From Candidatus Bathyarchaeota archaeon (GTDB taxonomy: Archaea; Thermoproteota; Bathyarchaeia; Bathyarchaeales; Bathycorpusculaceae), in NCBI GenBank assembly GCA_016649625.1, contig JAENXI010000017.1:1-10978 (forward strand): 10,978 nt of DNA. The letters are read 5' to 3'. This document shows positions 1 to 7,257 of this stretch, piece after piece. The notes under the pieces were generated by a model. That model saw only the letters and a list, made by a program, of their open reading frames with translations. It was not told where the DNA came from and made no database searches. Both the position numbers and the translations under genes were made by a program. The stretch's first letter is position 1; each line of letters begins with the position of its first letter.

Positions 1-74
1 TTTTCAGTAGATCAGTAAGAAGTTTTTTAAACAGAAGTTATTTCAATATAAATAAGAAACGAAGGCCACCAACA

Positions 75-1610
75 ATGTTAAAAAATATTCGGTCATCTTA
101 CAAGAAGCTCTTAAACAAAACAAAGGATCGGATCATTTTACAAACAGTTCAATCTATAATCCAATGGGACATGGAAACAATGATGCCCCCCAACGCAGTT
201 GAACAACGGAGTCATCAACTTGCTCTTTTAAGTAGAATGGAACACAAAATGAGTATATCTCCAGACATTGGCAGACTTCTTAACGAAATAAAAGCAAATC
301 CTAATTACGATAATCTTGATCAAATAGAAAAAAGAAATGTTCACTTAATAAAAAAGAATTATGAAGAACAAATACAATTACCTGAAAAATTAGTATCTGA
401 AACAACTAAACAACAAGTTCTAACGGTAAACAGCTGGAAAAAAGCAAAAGCAACCAAAGATTATAGTAGACTTGAACCTGATCTGGAAAAACTTGTTAGT
501 TTAAATAAAAAAGTAGCAGAAATATTAATGAAAGTTAAAAATACAAATACATCTTATGACGCATTATTAGACAATTATGAACCAAAAACAACTGCTCAAA
601 CAATAAGCGAAGTTTTTGCAGAACTTCAAAATGGAATCAAAAGTTTACTCTACAAAATACAAAGTTGTTCAGAATATAAAAATGAACAAACAATTAGAAT
701 CCAAATACCCGTAAAAAAACAGAGAAAAATAGCTCAATTACTTGCACAATCACTTGGTTATGATATTGTTTCAGCGAATTCCGGAGGAAGAATTGATGAA
801 ACAGAGCATCCTTTCACAACAGGGTACTACGATGATGTTCGCATAACCACACACTTCTATCCAAACAACTACATTAGCGCAATTTTTTCAGTCCTCCACG
901 AAACTGGTCACGCATTATATGAGCAAAACATAAATCAAAAATGGAAATATCAGCCTGTAGGTTCAATAAGTTCTTATGGATTTCACGAATCACAATCCCG
1001 ATTATATGAGAATATAATTGGCCGTTCACAAGAATTCTGGAACCATTTGTTACCAAAACTTAAGCAAATTGCATCGCCACTATTAGATAATTTAAATCTA
1101 GAACAATTCTTACGTCTAATTAACAATGTTAAACCTTCAAAGATTCGAATAGAAGCAGACGAAGTTACCTATAACTTGCATATAATTATTCGATATCAAA
1201 TTGAGAGAGCTCTTTTTGAAAACAAAATAGAGGTTAAGGAGTTACCTGATATTTGGAATCAAAAATATGCAGATCTTCTCGGAGTAGAAATTAAAAATGA
1301 TTCAGAAGGAATTATGCAAGATACTCATTGGGCAAGCGGATATTATGGTTATTTCCCCTCTTATGCAATAGGCAATATTTATAGTGGTCAAATTTTCGAA
1401 GAACTTAGATTAAACGTAGAGAAAGTTAAATCCCAAATTGAACAAGGAGAAATAAATGAGGTTAACCTGTGGCTTAAACAAAACGTTCACTATTATGGGA
1501 GTTTGTATGAACCAAATGAATTAATAGAAAAAATAAGCGGAGAGAAAATAAATTCTCAACCATATATCCAATACCTTAACAAAAAATATAGAAAACTTTA
1601 CAATTTTTGA
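75..1610 (+). CDS. M32-family metallocarboxypeptidase (carboxypeptidase Taq)
   Basis: This is a predicted cytoplasmic zinc (or cobalt) carboxypeptidase that removes single C-terminal residues from peptides, probably in peptide recycling. At 511 residues it has the usual M32 length. The metal site is visible: HETGH at residues 275-279, with the third ligand Glu305 in the HESQS block 26 residues after the second His. Other family hallmarks are HPF (245-247), the D-V-R-I-T substrate motif (254-258), EADEVTY (360-366) and the HW..GYYGYFP block starting at 418. No signal peptide is seen. The ATG at 75 puts the helical N-terminus at the normal distance from these motifs. The ribosome-binding site is weak (GAAGG at 61-65), and a T-rich TATA-like stretch lies at 23-32. 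The gene ends inside the 3' end of the convergent small membrane gene. Family assignment is very secure; the physiological substrate is unknown. Confidence 0.95.
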   Translation: MLKNIRSSYKKLLNKTKDRIILQTVQSIIQWDMETMMPPNAVEQRSHQLALLSRMEHKMSISPDIGRLLNEIKANPNYDNLDQIEKRNVHLIKKNYEEQIQLPEKLVSETTKQQVLTVNSWKKAKATKDYSRLEPDLEKLVSLNKKVAEILMKVKNTNTSYDALLDNYEPKTTAQTISEVFAELQNGIKSLLYKIQSCSEYKNEQTIRIQIPVKKQRKIAQLLAQSLGYDIVSANSGGRIDETEHPFTTGYYDDVRITTHFYPNNYISAIFSVLHETGHALYEQNINQKWKYQPVGSISSYGFHESQSRLYENIIGRSQEFWNHLLPKLKQIASPLLDNLNLEQFLRLINNVKPSKIRIEADEVTYNLHIIIRYQIERALFENKIEVKELPDIWNQKYADLLGVEIKNDSEGIMQDTHWASGYYGYFPSYAIGNIYSGQIFEELRLNVEKVKSQIEQGEINEVNLWLKQNVHYYGSLYEPNELIEKISGEKINSQPYIQYLNKKYRKLYNF

Positions 1611-1789
1611 TTTTGTTTTACATGAAATAATCCATCATAAACATAGAGAATAAGAATAACTAGAAGACCACCTAATAAGAAGTAAACACCAAGCCAACCA
1701 ACAACAGCATTATAGAAAGAAGCCCCATAGAGAAAAAGTGTAATTCCAACTAGAAATATACAGAGGAAAATCAATTTTTTTGAAGACAT
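1598..1789 (-). CDS. Small two-helix membrane protein, unknown function
   Basis: This is a 63-residue hypothetical protein that I do not recognise. Hydrophobicity predicts two membrane helices, about residues 6-22 and 30-51. They are separated by a short loop (GASFYNAVVG), with a Lys pair at the N-terminus and a basic tail (HVKQNQKL), so both ends are probably cytoplasmic. I chose the ATG at 1789-1787; the frame is open upstream to 1843, but those 18 extra residues do not look like part of the domain. No convincing ribosome-binding site precedes the ATG. The stop overlaps the last 13 bases of the convergent carboxypeptidase gene. The alternating hydrophobic pattern and clean charge flanks argue for a real gene, but it is short and has no family support. 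Confidence 0.55.
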   Translation of the reverse strand: MSSKKLIFLCIFLVGITLFLYGASFYNAVVGWLGVYFLLGGLLVILILYVYDGLFHVKQNQKL

Positions 1790-1968
1790 TTCAATATACA
1801 CCAGATAATTTACAATTAAAGTCCTTAAAGACAAAACATACAAATATTGTTTTTCGATCCAAAAATAAAATAATTAAAAAAAAGACTTTTTCATCAGTAA
1901 GCCTAATCATTACATCTTCTGAATTAAGGAGTGGACGGTATAATAAAAAACAAACTTGTTTCCGACAA

Positions 1969-1978
1969 TTTTATATAT
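1969..1978 (+). promoter_or_regulatory. TATA box for the HTH-Fae-Hps gene
   Basis: TTTTATATAT lies 36 bases before the ATG at 2014 and is a good match to the archaeal TATA box. Archaeal start sites usually lie about 25 bases downstream of the box centre, which would put the transcript start near 1998-2000 and give a leader of about 15 bases. A second TATA-like run (GGTATAATAAAA) lies at 1937-1948. The start site is inferred, not measured. Confidence 0.55.
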
Positions 1979-1989
1979 CACTTACATCT

Positions 1990-2003
1990 CTCTGAGCTAA
2001 GAG
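1990..2003. repeat. Near-palindrome over the Fae-Hps leader
   Basis: CTCTGAGCTAAGAG is symmetric at 12 of 14 positions (CTCT, AGCT and AGAG match; two positions do not). It lies between the TATA box and the ATG, overlapping the GAGGT ribosome-binding site. It is a candidate operator, possibly for the protein's own helix-turn-helix domain; this is inference. Confidence 0.35.
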
Positions 2004-2005
2004 GT
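2001..2005 (+). promoter_or_regulatory. Shine-Dalgarno site fixing the Fae-Hps start
   Basis: GAGGT at 2001-2005 lies 8 bases before the ATG at 2014. It matches the archaeal anti-Shine-Dalgarno sequence and supports the long start that includes the helix-turn-helix domain. Confidence 0.65.
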
Positions 2006-2013
2006 AACATTAA

Positions 2014-3468
2014 ATGTCGGACATAGACACTAAAAAACCTGAAGATAGAGAAGAATTACTTGAAATTTTATTGAGAGCAGCAAAAAGAGGTGCACAGTTC
2101 AATTCTGATAAGAGAGGTAAAACGTCTAAACCGACAATATCTGGAACTGCAAAGAGCTTGGGCATCCATAGAGATACACTGTATACATGGATGAAAGAAT
2201 TCAATGTCGATTTCAAAGAAATATTAAACGACATAAAAGCAACATTTTCTGATCAAAATGTAGGAAATATTAGCAAAACATACTTAATAGGAGAAGCGCT
2301 CTTAGGCAATGGAAATGAACTTGCACATATTGATCTTTTAATAGGAGATAAAGATGGCCCAGTAGGAAAAGCTTTTGCGAATGGATTTTCCAACCTATCA
2401 GCGGGACATACTCCATTATTAGCAGTAATTAGACCAAACCTTCCATCTAAACCATATACACTTCTTGTGCCAAAAGTTACAGTAAAGAACATGAAAGATG
2501 CGGGAAAAATATTCGGCCCAGCCCAAGCAGCAGTTGCTAAAGCTATTGCGGATTCAGTTGAGGAGGGAATAATTCCTGAGGATAAATTGGACGAATGGGT
2601 AATTGTTTGCAGCGTTTTTATTCATCCTCAAGCTAGTGATTATCACAGAATATACCAATATAATTATAGCGCGACAAAATTAGCCCTTAAAAGAGCGTTG
2701 AAAAAATATCCGTCACTTGAAAAAATGCTCTATGACAAAGACCGAGCTCAGCATCCAATAATGGGCTTTAAAGTGCCGCGTTTATGGAGACCACCATACT
2801 TGCAAATTTCGCTGGATGCTCCTAACTTAGAAAAAGCCAAACAAGTGATTTCCCAAATTCCTGGAAGTGACAGAATCATTATAGAAGTGGGAACACCATT
2901 AATCAAAAGATATGGAACAAGAATAATTAGCGAATTAAGAAAAACTGCAAAAGATGCTTTTATGATTGCTGATCTCAAGACATTAGATGTAGGGAAAGTT
3001 GAAGTTGATATAGCATATGAAGAAACAGCTGATGCAGTAGTAGCTGCAGGATTGGCACCACCTGAGACGCTTGATGCATTTGTACATGAAGCAAAAAGGC
3101 TCGGAATTTATGGTGCTGTTGACATGTTAAACGTAGAAGATCCCCTAGGAAAACTGAAAAAAATGAAAAAGTTCCCTGACATAATAATATTGCATCGAGG
3201 AATAGACCAAGAAACTGGGAGAACACATGGATTAGAGATAATCAAGGAACTACGACAAACATTTGATAATAAAAAATTCCTTATTGCTGTTGCAGGAGGA
3301 ATATTACCCGAAACAGCCAAAGAGGCATTACATAAGGGAGCAGACATTATAATCGTAGGAAGATATGTAACACAATCAAAAGACACAGAAAGAGCGATCA
3401 GAAACTTTTTAGAACTAACTCCATTAATGCGCGAAGATATTGATCATTTCAGAGTTCATGTAGAATAA
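2014..3468 (+). CDS. fae-hps: HTH-fused bifunctional Fae-Hps (formaldehyde-activating enzyme / 3-hexulose-6-phosphate synthase)
   Basis: This 484-residue protein has three parts. Residues 1-75 hold a basic helix-turn-helix, with its core near 41-60 ([14 protein letters not shown]). Residues about 85-248 are Fae, which condenses formaldehyde with a tetrahydropterin cofactor; the catalytic His105 in AHIDLL is present, with Asp107, Lys154 and Gln171 of the active site. Residues about 258-470 are a TIM-barrel Hps, with EVGTP (291-295), the D-x-K-x-x-D triad at 320/322/325, HRGID (394-398), GGI (428-430) and VGR (448-450). Archaeal Fae-Hps fusions are known; working backwards, Hps splits hexulose-6-phosphate to give ribulose-5-phosphate for nucleotides, and Fae captures the formaldehyde. 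The unusual part is the extra DNA-binding-like domain, which suggests autoregulation (inference). The enzyme call is very secure; the role of the HTH is open. Confidence 0.95.
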   Translation: MSDIDTKKPEDREELLEILLRAAKRGAQFNSDKRGKTSKPTISGTAKSLGIHRDTLYTWMKEFNVDFKEILNDIKATFSDQNVGNISKTYLIGEALLGNGNELAHIDLLIGDKDGPVGKAFANGFSNLSAGHTPLLAVIRPNLPSKPYTLLVPKVTVKNMKDAGKIFGPAQAAVAKAIADSVEEGIIPEDKLDEWVIVCSVFIHPQASDYHRIYQYNYSATKLALKRALKKYPSLEKMLYDKDRAQHPIMGFKVPRLWRPPYLQISLDAPNLEKAKQVISQIPGSDRIIIEVGTPLIKRYGTRIISELRKTAKDAFMIADLKTLDVGKVEVDIAYEETADAVVAAGLAPPETLDAFVHEAKRLGIYGAVDMLNVEDPLGKLKKMKKFPDIIILHRGIDQETGRTHGLEIIKELRQTFDNKKFLIAVAGGILPETAKEALHKGADIIIVGRYVTQSKDTERAIRNFLELTPLMREDIDHFRVHVE

Positions 3469-3560
3469 AAAAATAGCGAATATGAAACCAAAAAAATAAT
3501 AGAAGATGGTAAAGTTCTCATAAATCCTTAATAGAGAGAGACTCAACATCTTATTTCGCT

Positions 3561-3567
3561 GAAAGGT
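3561..3567 (+). promoter_or_regulatory. Ribosome-binding site of S6e
   Basis: GAAAGGT lies 9 bases before the ATG at 3577 and shares AGGT with the archaeal consensus. The 108-base gap before S6e shows no strong TATA box. Confidence 0.4.
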
Positions 3568-3576
3568 TGAAAGCAC

Positions 3577-3951
3577 ATGGCTAAATTCAAAGTAATAATT
3601 TCCAATCCAGAAGATGGAACTTGCAAAGTAGTCGAATTGGAAGACTCACGCGCCGTTCCTCTTATTGGTAGAAGAATAGGCGATACGTTTGATGGTACAG
3701 TTGTTGATATGCCAGCATACAAATTGAAGATTAGAGGAGGTTCTGATACTGATGGCGTCCCTATGAGACCAAATGTTCATGGTGGAGGTCGAAGAAAAAT
3801 CATTCTAAGTGGAGGAGTAGGATTCTCTCCTAAAAATAAAGGAGAAAGAAAACGCAAAGCAGTACGTGGAGACATAATAACAGAAGAAATCAGTCAAATC
3901 AACACAAAAATTGTTGAGAAACCTAAGAAAACTGTTTCAAATAAAACGTAG
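3577..3951 (+). CDS. rps6e: Small-subunit ribosomal protein S6e (eS6)
   Basis: This is a structural component of the archaeal 30S subunit with no bacterial counterpart. The 124-residue length is normal for archaea, which lack the long C-terminal extension of eukaryotes. The S6e signature is complete at residues 52-63 (IRGGSDTDGVPM). It is followed by the basic RPNVHGGGRRK stretch, the GVGF block and the RGDIITEEISQIN ending typical of the family. A short Lys-rich tail closes the protein. It lies upstream of aIF2 gamma on the same strand, an order seen in other archaea. The 105-base gap to the next start may contain a second promoter. Confidence 0.97.
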   Translation: MAKFKVIISNPEDGTCKVVELEDSRAVPLIGRRIGDTFDGTVVDMPAYKLKIRGGSDTDGVPMRPNVHGGGRRKIILSGGVGFSPKNKGERKRKAVRGDIITEEISQINTKIVEKPKKTVSNKT

Positions 3952-4056
3952 TAAGTTCAACAGATAATAGATTAAAAATTAACCATTTACTTAAAACTTA
4001 TTAAGTTCTACCATTTATCCTTCATTATTTCATTAATACTTGTGGATAAGAAGATT

Positions 4057-5325
4057 ATGAGAAAAAAAAAGGAAGTCCCACATAGACAACCAGAGGTAAA
4101 TATTGGAACTATTGGACATGTAGATCATGGAAAAACTACACTAGTACAAGGATTAACGGGTGTTTGGGCTTCCAGACATAGTGAAGAACTCAAAAGAGGA
4201 ATCACTATAAGATTGGGTTACGCTGATATGGCTATTTATAAATGTCCAAAATGTGAACCACCAAAAAATTATACAATAAAAAATATTTGCCCTAACTGTA
4301 GTTCAGAGACAATATTTGTACGCGCAATTAGTTTTGTTGATGCACCAGGACATGAAGCCCTAATGGCAACAATGCTCGCAGGTGCAGCAATAATGGATGG
4401 TGCAATTCTCGTAATAGCTGCTGATGAACCATGCCCTCAACCCCAAACACGAGAGCATCTAGCAGCTGCTGAAGTAAGCGGAATAAAAAATATAATAATT
4501 GTACAAAACAAGATCGATATTGTAGATCAGAGAAGAGCACATAAAAGTTATGAAGAAATCAAGAAGTTCATCAAGGGAACAGTAGCTGAGAACGCGCCAA
4601 TAATTCCTATTTCAGCTCAACGAGAGGTCAATTTAGATGTGCTTCTAAATGCAATGGAAGAGAAGATCCCTACACCAGAAAGAGATTCAACAAAACCGCC
4701 AATAATGCATATCATTCGATCGTTTGATATTAACAAACCTGGAACGCTAATTGAAGAGTTGGAAGGAGGAATTATAGGGGGAACCATCGCACAAGGAAGA
4801 CTAAAGGTTGGGGAAGAAATTGAAATTTGTCCAGGAATTAGAATAGAAAAAGAAGGAAAAACAGCATACACTCCATTGATTAGTCAAATTGTAAGTTTAC
4901 AATCAGGTGACATAACAGTGGAGGAAGCAACATGTGGAGGTCTAGTCGGCATGGGAACATTGTTGGATCCATCTTATTCAAAGGCGGATGGTTTAAGTGG
5001 AAATATTGCTGGCAAAACAGGATTACTTCCTCCAATAATGGCAGAACTTTCCCTAGAAACACACGTTTTGGAAAGAGCTGTTGGCACAAAAGAACAAATG
5101 AAAATAAAAAACATAACCCCAAATGAAACATTACTTCTCCATGTCGGATCAGCTGTAAATCTGGGGAAAGTAATTACAGCCAAACCAAACAATATAAAAG
5201 TAAAATTAACTCGACCAATCTGTGCTATTACTGGATCCAGAGTTGCCATAAGTAGGAAGATAACTGCACGTTGGAGACTTATTGGATACGGATTAATATT
5301 AGCTGAAAAAATAGACAAAGAGTAA
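4057..5325 (+). CDS. eif2g: Translation initiation factor aIF2, gamma subunit
   Basis: This is the GTPase core of the heterotrimeric factor that carries initiator Met-tRNA to the small subunit. All GTP-binding elements are present: GHVDHGKT (residues 20-27), RGIT (47-50), DAPGH (95-99), NKID (151-154) and SAQ (186-188). The zinc knuckle between switch regions has four cysteines in two C-x-x-C pairs (63/66 and 78/81). The RSFDINKPGT and GGIIGG blocks of domain 2 and the RPICAITGSRVAISR...RWRLIGYG ending of domain 3 are clear. The 422-residue length is typical. I prefer the ATG at 4057, which leaves 10 residues before the conserved QPEVNIG; a GTG at 4042 would add five residues and is possible. 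Neither has a good ribosome-binding site. Confidence 0.97.
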   Translation: MRKKKEVPHRQPEVNIGTIGHVDHGKTTLVQGLTGVWASRHSEELKRGITIRLGYADMAIYKCPKCEPPKNYTIKNICPNCSSETIFVRAISFVDAPGHEALMATMLAGAAIMDGAILVIAADEPCPQPQTREHLAAAEVSGIKNIIIVQNKIDIVDQRRAHKSYEEIKKFIKGTVAENAPIIPISAQREVNLDVLLNAMEEKIPTPERDSTKPPIMHIIRSFDINKPGTLIEELEGGIIGGTIAQGRLKVGEEIEICPGIRIEKEGKTAYTPLISQIVSLQSGDITVEEATCGGLVGMGTLLDPSYSKADGLSGNIAGKTGLLPPIMAELSLETHVLERAVGTKEQMKIKNITPNETLLLHVGSAVNLGKVITAKPNNIKVKLTRPICAITGSRVAISRKITARWRLIGYGLILAEKIDKE

Positions 5326-5334
5326 ATAGAACAA

Positions 5335-5757
5335 TCAAAGGAGAGTTTGTGTTTTCAAGAAGCTATTTGCTTTCTTGAGAATTTGTTTAGAATTATTAAA
5401 AGTTAGATGGTTCATAGTATCGAAATAAGTTCCCCATAAAAAATCTACATGCTCAAAAGATATTTTGATGTCAGAAGTATTTGTTTCAACTAAAAAGATA
5501 AATACTTTTTTGTGAACGATATTTCCTTCTCGAATATAAACATAAGTTATGTTCTCCTTAAAACCTTCTACAAATTTTGCGTCAAGTATACCGGTTTCTT
5601 CCTCAAGTTCTCGAAGAACCGTCTCTTTTTCAGTCTCATTAAATTCCACATTTCCTTTTACAAAACCCCAATGTCCAGCTGCGTAGTTAAGAAGAAGGTA
5701 GTTCAATTTAGGATTTTTTAGGAAAACAACTGCACCACAAGAGGTCTCTTGTAACAT
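5335..5757 (-). CDS. Nudix hydrolase, diadenosine tetraphosphate (Ap4A) hydrolase type
   Basis: This 140-residue protein probably hydrolyses Ap4A or a related dinucleoside polyphosphate. The Nudix box (G-x5-E-x7-REUxEExGU) is intact at residues 35-57, with the metal-binding RELEEETGI at 49-57. The preceding GHWGFVKGNVE resembles the GHWxFPKGHxE signature of asymmetric Ap4A hydrolases, and the N-terminal SCGAVVF strand also fits. The expected proline in WxFPKG is Val here. The gene is convergent with aIF2 gamma (9 bases apart) and divergent from the PIN gene. A 16-base inverted repeat covers codons 2-7. Membership in the Nudix family is certain; the substrate is an inference from the signature. 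Confidence 0.9.
   Translation of the reverse strand: MLQETSCGAVVFLKNPKLNYLLLNYAAGHWGFVKGNVEFNETEKETVLRELEEETGILDAKFVEGFKENITYVYIREGNIVHKKVFIFLVETNTSDIKISFEHVDFLWGTYFDTMNHLTFNNSKQILKKANSFLKTQTLL
5737..5752. repeat. Inverted repeat at the start of the Nudix gene
   Basis: ACAAGAG (5737-5743) and CTCTTGT (5746-5752) are perfect 7-base arms separated by GT. The element begins 3 bases inside the coding region, after the ATG at 5757-5755. It could be a protein-binding palindrome, or a six-pair hairpin with a four-base loop in the mRNA near the start codon. Confidence 0.5.
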
Positions 5758-5974
5758 ATAACAAAACCAACTTAAAGAAAGTAAAAGTGCTAGGTGTTAA
5801 AATCAATTACTGAGATAGAAAAAATGTTCAAGAATTTGAATTAAATAACATAGTTAAATTATGTAAGGTAACCCGTAAATAAGTCTCATTATATATGGCT
5901 CTAAATAAGGGCTAAAATTATCTTCAATAAATTATAGAATAATAACAGAGATAGAAGTTTGGACGGTATAAAAA
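5758..5974. promoter_or_regulatory. Divergent intergenic region between the Nudix and PIN genes
   Basis: This 217-base AT-rich spacer separates two divergently transcribed genes and should hold both promoters. For the plus strand, TTATATAT at 5889-5896 is a good TATA box. It predicts a start near 5920 and a leader of about 55 bases; a weaker TATA-like site (ATTATAG) near 5931-5937 would give a shorter leader. For the minus strand only a weak TTTAAG-like element near 5770-5777 is visible. No RNA gene or open reading frame of interest was seen. Confidence 0.5.
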
Positions 5975-6397
5975 TTGGCATTAAGATTAGTAAAAAAAAC
6001 GCCGTTAAAAATTATTTTAGATTCTAATGCTTTTTTTGTGCCCATATATTTTAAGATAGATATTTTTAGAGAGATAAAACGGCTATTAAATAGAAATATT
6101 GAATTGATATTAATTTCTCCTATTAAACAAGAACTGGAGTTACTTGTTACAAAGGACTCAAAAAAAAATAATAGAAATGCCGCTTTAGCTTTAAGTCTTG
6201 CTTTGAAATGTAAATATATTAAGTTAGATGTTCCTAAAGACGCTTTGGTAGATGATATAATTGTTGAAAAAGCTAGCGATTGGAAAGCTGTAGTTTTTAC
6301 CAATGATAGAATGCTAAAAAAGAGGCTAAGAAATATAAGTGTGCCAGTTGTTTATGTGAGACAAAAATCTTTTCTTGAGATAGATGGAATGATATAA
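5975..6397 (+). CDS. PIN-domain endoribonuclease, Fcf1/Utp24-like
   Basis: This 140-residue protein is a single PIN nuclease domain of the archaeal Fcf1-like group, whose eukaryotic relatives cut pre-rRNA during small-subunit assembly. Acidic catalytic candidates are Asp16 (in IILDSNAF), Glu53 (in IKQELELL), Asp94 (in VDDIIVEKA) and Asp111 (in FTNDRML); the TND motif is diagnostic of PIN domains. The VPVVYVRQKSFLEIDG ending matches the group. No antitoxin gene is adjacent, and the position beside Rpo7, Spt4 and ribosomal genes argues for rRNA processing rather than a VapC toxin. The start must be the TTG at 5975, because an in-frame TAA lies at 5969-5971 and the next ATG is after the catalytic core. 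Rpo7 follows 4 bases after the stop. Confidence 0.88.
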   Translation: MALRLVKKTPLKIILDSNAFFVPIYFKIDIFREIKRLLNRNIELILISPIKQELELLVTKDSKKNNRNAALALSLALKCKYIKLDVPKDALVDDIIVEKASDWKAVVFTNDRMLKKRLRNISVPVVYVRQKSFLEIDGMI

Positions 6398-6401
6398 TTC
6401 G

Positions 6402-6995
6402 ATGTTTAAACTAATATCCATGCAGGACACTATTCGTATTCCACCCGAAACCTTTGGATCGCCTCTTGAAAAAGTAGGTTGTGATCAGGTAAAGAGGAAA
6501 TATGAAGGGATAGTTGATGATGAGTTAGGGTATGTAATAGCAGCTACCAATGTGGAAGTAAGCCCAACAGGAAAAATTATCCCGGGTGATGGAGCCACAT
6601 ACCATAAAGTAATATTTTCTTTGTTGACATTTTACCCTCTTATTCAAGAGATAGTTGAAGGAGATGTTGTGGAAATAGCTGATTTTGGAGCTTTTGTGAG
6701 GATAGGTCCAGTTGACGCGTTGTTACATGTTTCCCAACTAATAGATGATTATATGTCATATGACGAAAAACAAGGAGTATTATTAGGTAAGGAGACAAAA
6801 AGAAAGCTATCTAGTGGAGACAAAGTTAGGGTTAGAATAACAGCAGTTTCGTTAGGTAGAGCAGGAAGTTCCGGGAAAATTGGTGTTACTGCTAGACAAC
6901 CAGGTTTAGGAAAGCTGGAATGGATAAAACTAGATACAGAAAAACCTGAGGAAAAAGAGAAGAAAGATAAAAAAGCTAAGAAGGAATCTAAATGA
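6402..6995 (+). CDS. rpo7: DNA-directed RNA polymerase subunit Rpo7 (RpoE')
   Basis: This is the larger stalk subunit of archaeal RNA polymerase; with Rpo4 it binds emerging RNA and aids open-complex formation and processivity. The N-terminal tip domain covers residues 1-80 (DTIRIPPETFG, KYEG, KIIPGDGATYHKV), and an S1 RNA-binding domain spans about 82-165 (GDVVEIADFGAFVRIGPVDALLHVSQ). The RQPGLGKLEWI block ends the conserved part. A tail from about 178 to 197 is almost pure Lys and Glu and is probably disordered. The start follows the PIN stop by 4 bases with no clear ribosome-binding site, which suggests translational coupling. The stop overlaps the Spt4 start in an ATGA. Confidence 0.97.
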   Translation: MFKLISMQDTIRIPPETFGSPLEKVGCDQVKRKYEGIVDDELGYVIAATNVEVSPTGKIIPGDGATYHKVIFSLLTFYPLIQEIVEGDVVEIADFGAFVRIGPVDALLHVSQLIDDYMSYDEKQGVLLGKETKRKLSSGDKVRVRITAVSLGRAGSSGKIGVTARQPGLGKLEWIKLDTEKPEEKEKKDKKAKKESK

Positions 6996-7177
6996 GAGAA
7001 AAAGCATGTACAAACTGTCATTTTATAACAAAAGAAAATGTTTGCTCAAAATGTAAATCAACAAACTTAAGCGAAGATTTCAGCGGCGTAGTTGTAATGT
7101 TTGATCCAGAAAATTCTTCTATAGCAAAAACAATGAAAATGAAAAAGAAAGGTCGCTATGCGTTAAAAGTTAGATAA
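6992..7177 (+). CDS. spt4: Transcription elongation factor Spt4 (RpoE'')
   Basis: This 61-residue zinc protein pairs with Spt5 to form the archaeal elongation clamp that keeps RNA polymerase processive. It carries a four-cysteine zinc site at residues 6, 9, 18 and 21 (ACTNCH and CSKC). The NLSEDFSGVVVMFDPENSSIAK block is conserved in archaeal Spt4, and the GRYALKVR ending is typical. The start codon overlaps the Rpo7 stop by 4 bases (ATGA at 6992-6995), indicating coupled translation. Spt4 directly after Rpo7 is a widespread archaeal arrangement. Confidence 0.95.
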   Translation: MREKACTNCHFITKENVCSKCKSTNLSEDFSGVVVMFDPENSSIAKTMKMKKKGRYALKVR

Positions 7178-7257
7178 AAACGAAAGTCAAATTCTAAGTC
7201 TCTGTTTTTAGGGATTTGATAGAGAATATTTGATTCACAAGTGAAAGGTCGAAGAAA

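Noticed and set aside
1780..1995. A 71-codon plus-strand frame before Fae-Hps
   Set aside because: It starts with TTG, has no ribosome-binding site, runs across the Fae-Hps promoter and the opposite-strand membrane gene's start, and shows no protein-like pattern.
3989..4006. Inverted repeat ACTTAA/TTAAGT between S6e and aIF2 gamma as a terminator
   Set aside because: The six A-T pairs around a six-base loop are weak and no T tract follows; it could as well be part of a TATA-like promoter for aIF2 gamma.
4974..5318. Long antisense frames under aIF2 gamma, including a 114-codon one
   Set aside because: They lie wholly opposite a conserved GTPase gene and have no supporting start signals or motifs.
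5975..6397. PIN gene as a VapC toxin of a toxin-antitoxin pair
   Set aside because: No small antitoxin gene lies next to it, and both the sequence ending and the neighbourhood fit the Fcf1-like rRNA-processing group.
7187..7234. Inverted TCAAAT/ATTTGA and repeated ATTTGAT between Spt4 and the kinase gene
   Set aside because: The stem is six pairs around a 21-base loop and the direct repeat is only seven bases, which is expected by chance in AT-rich spacer DNA.
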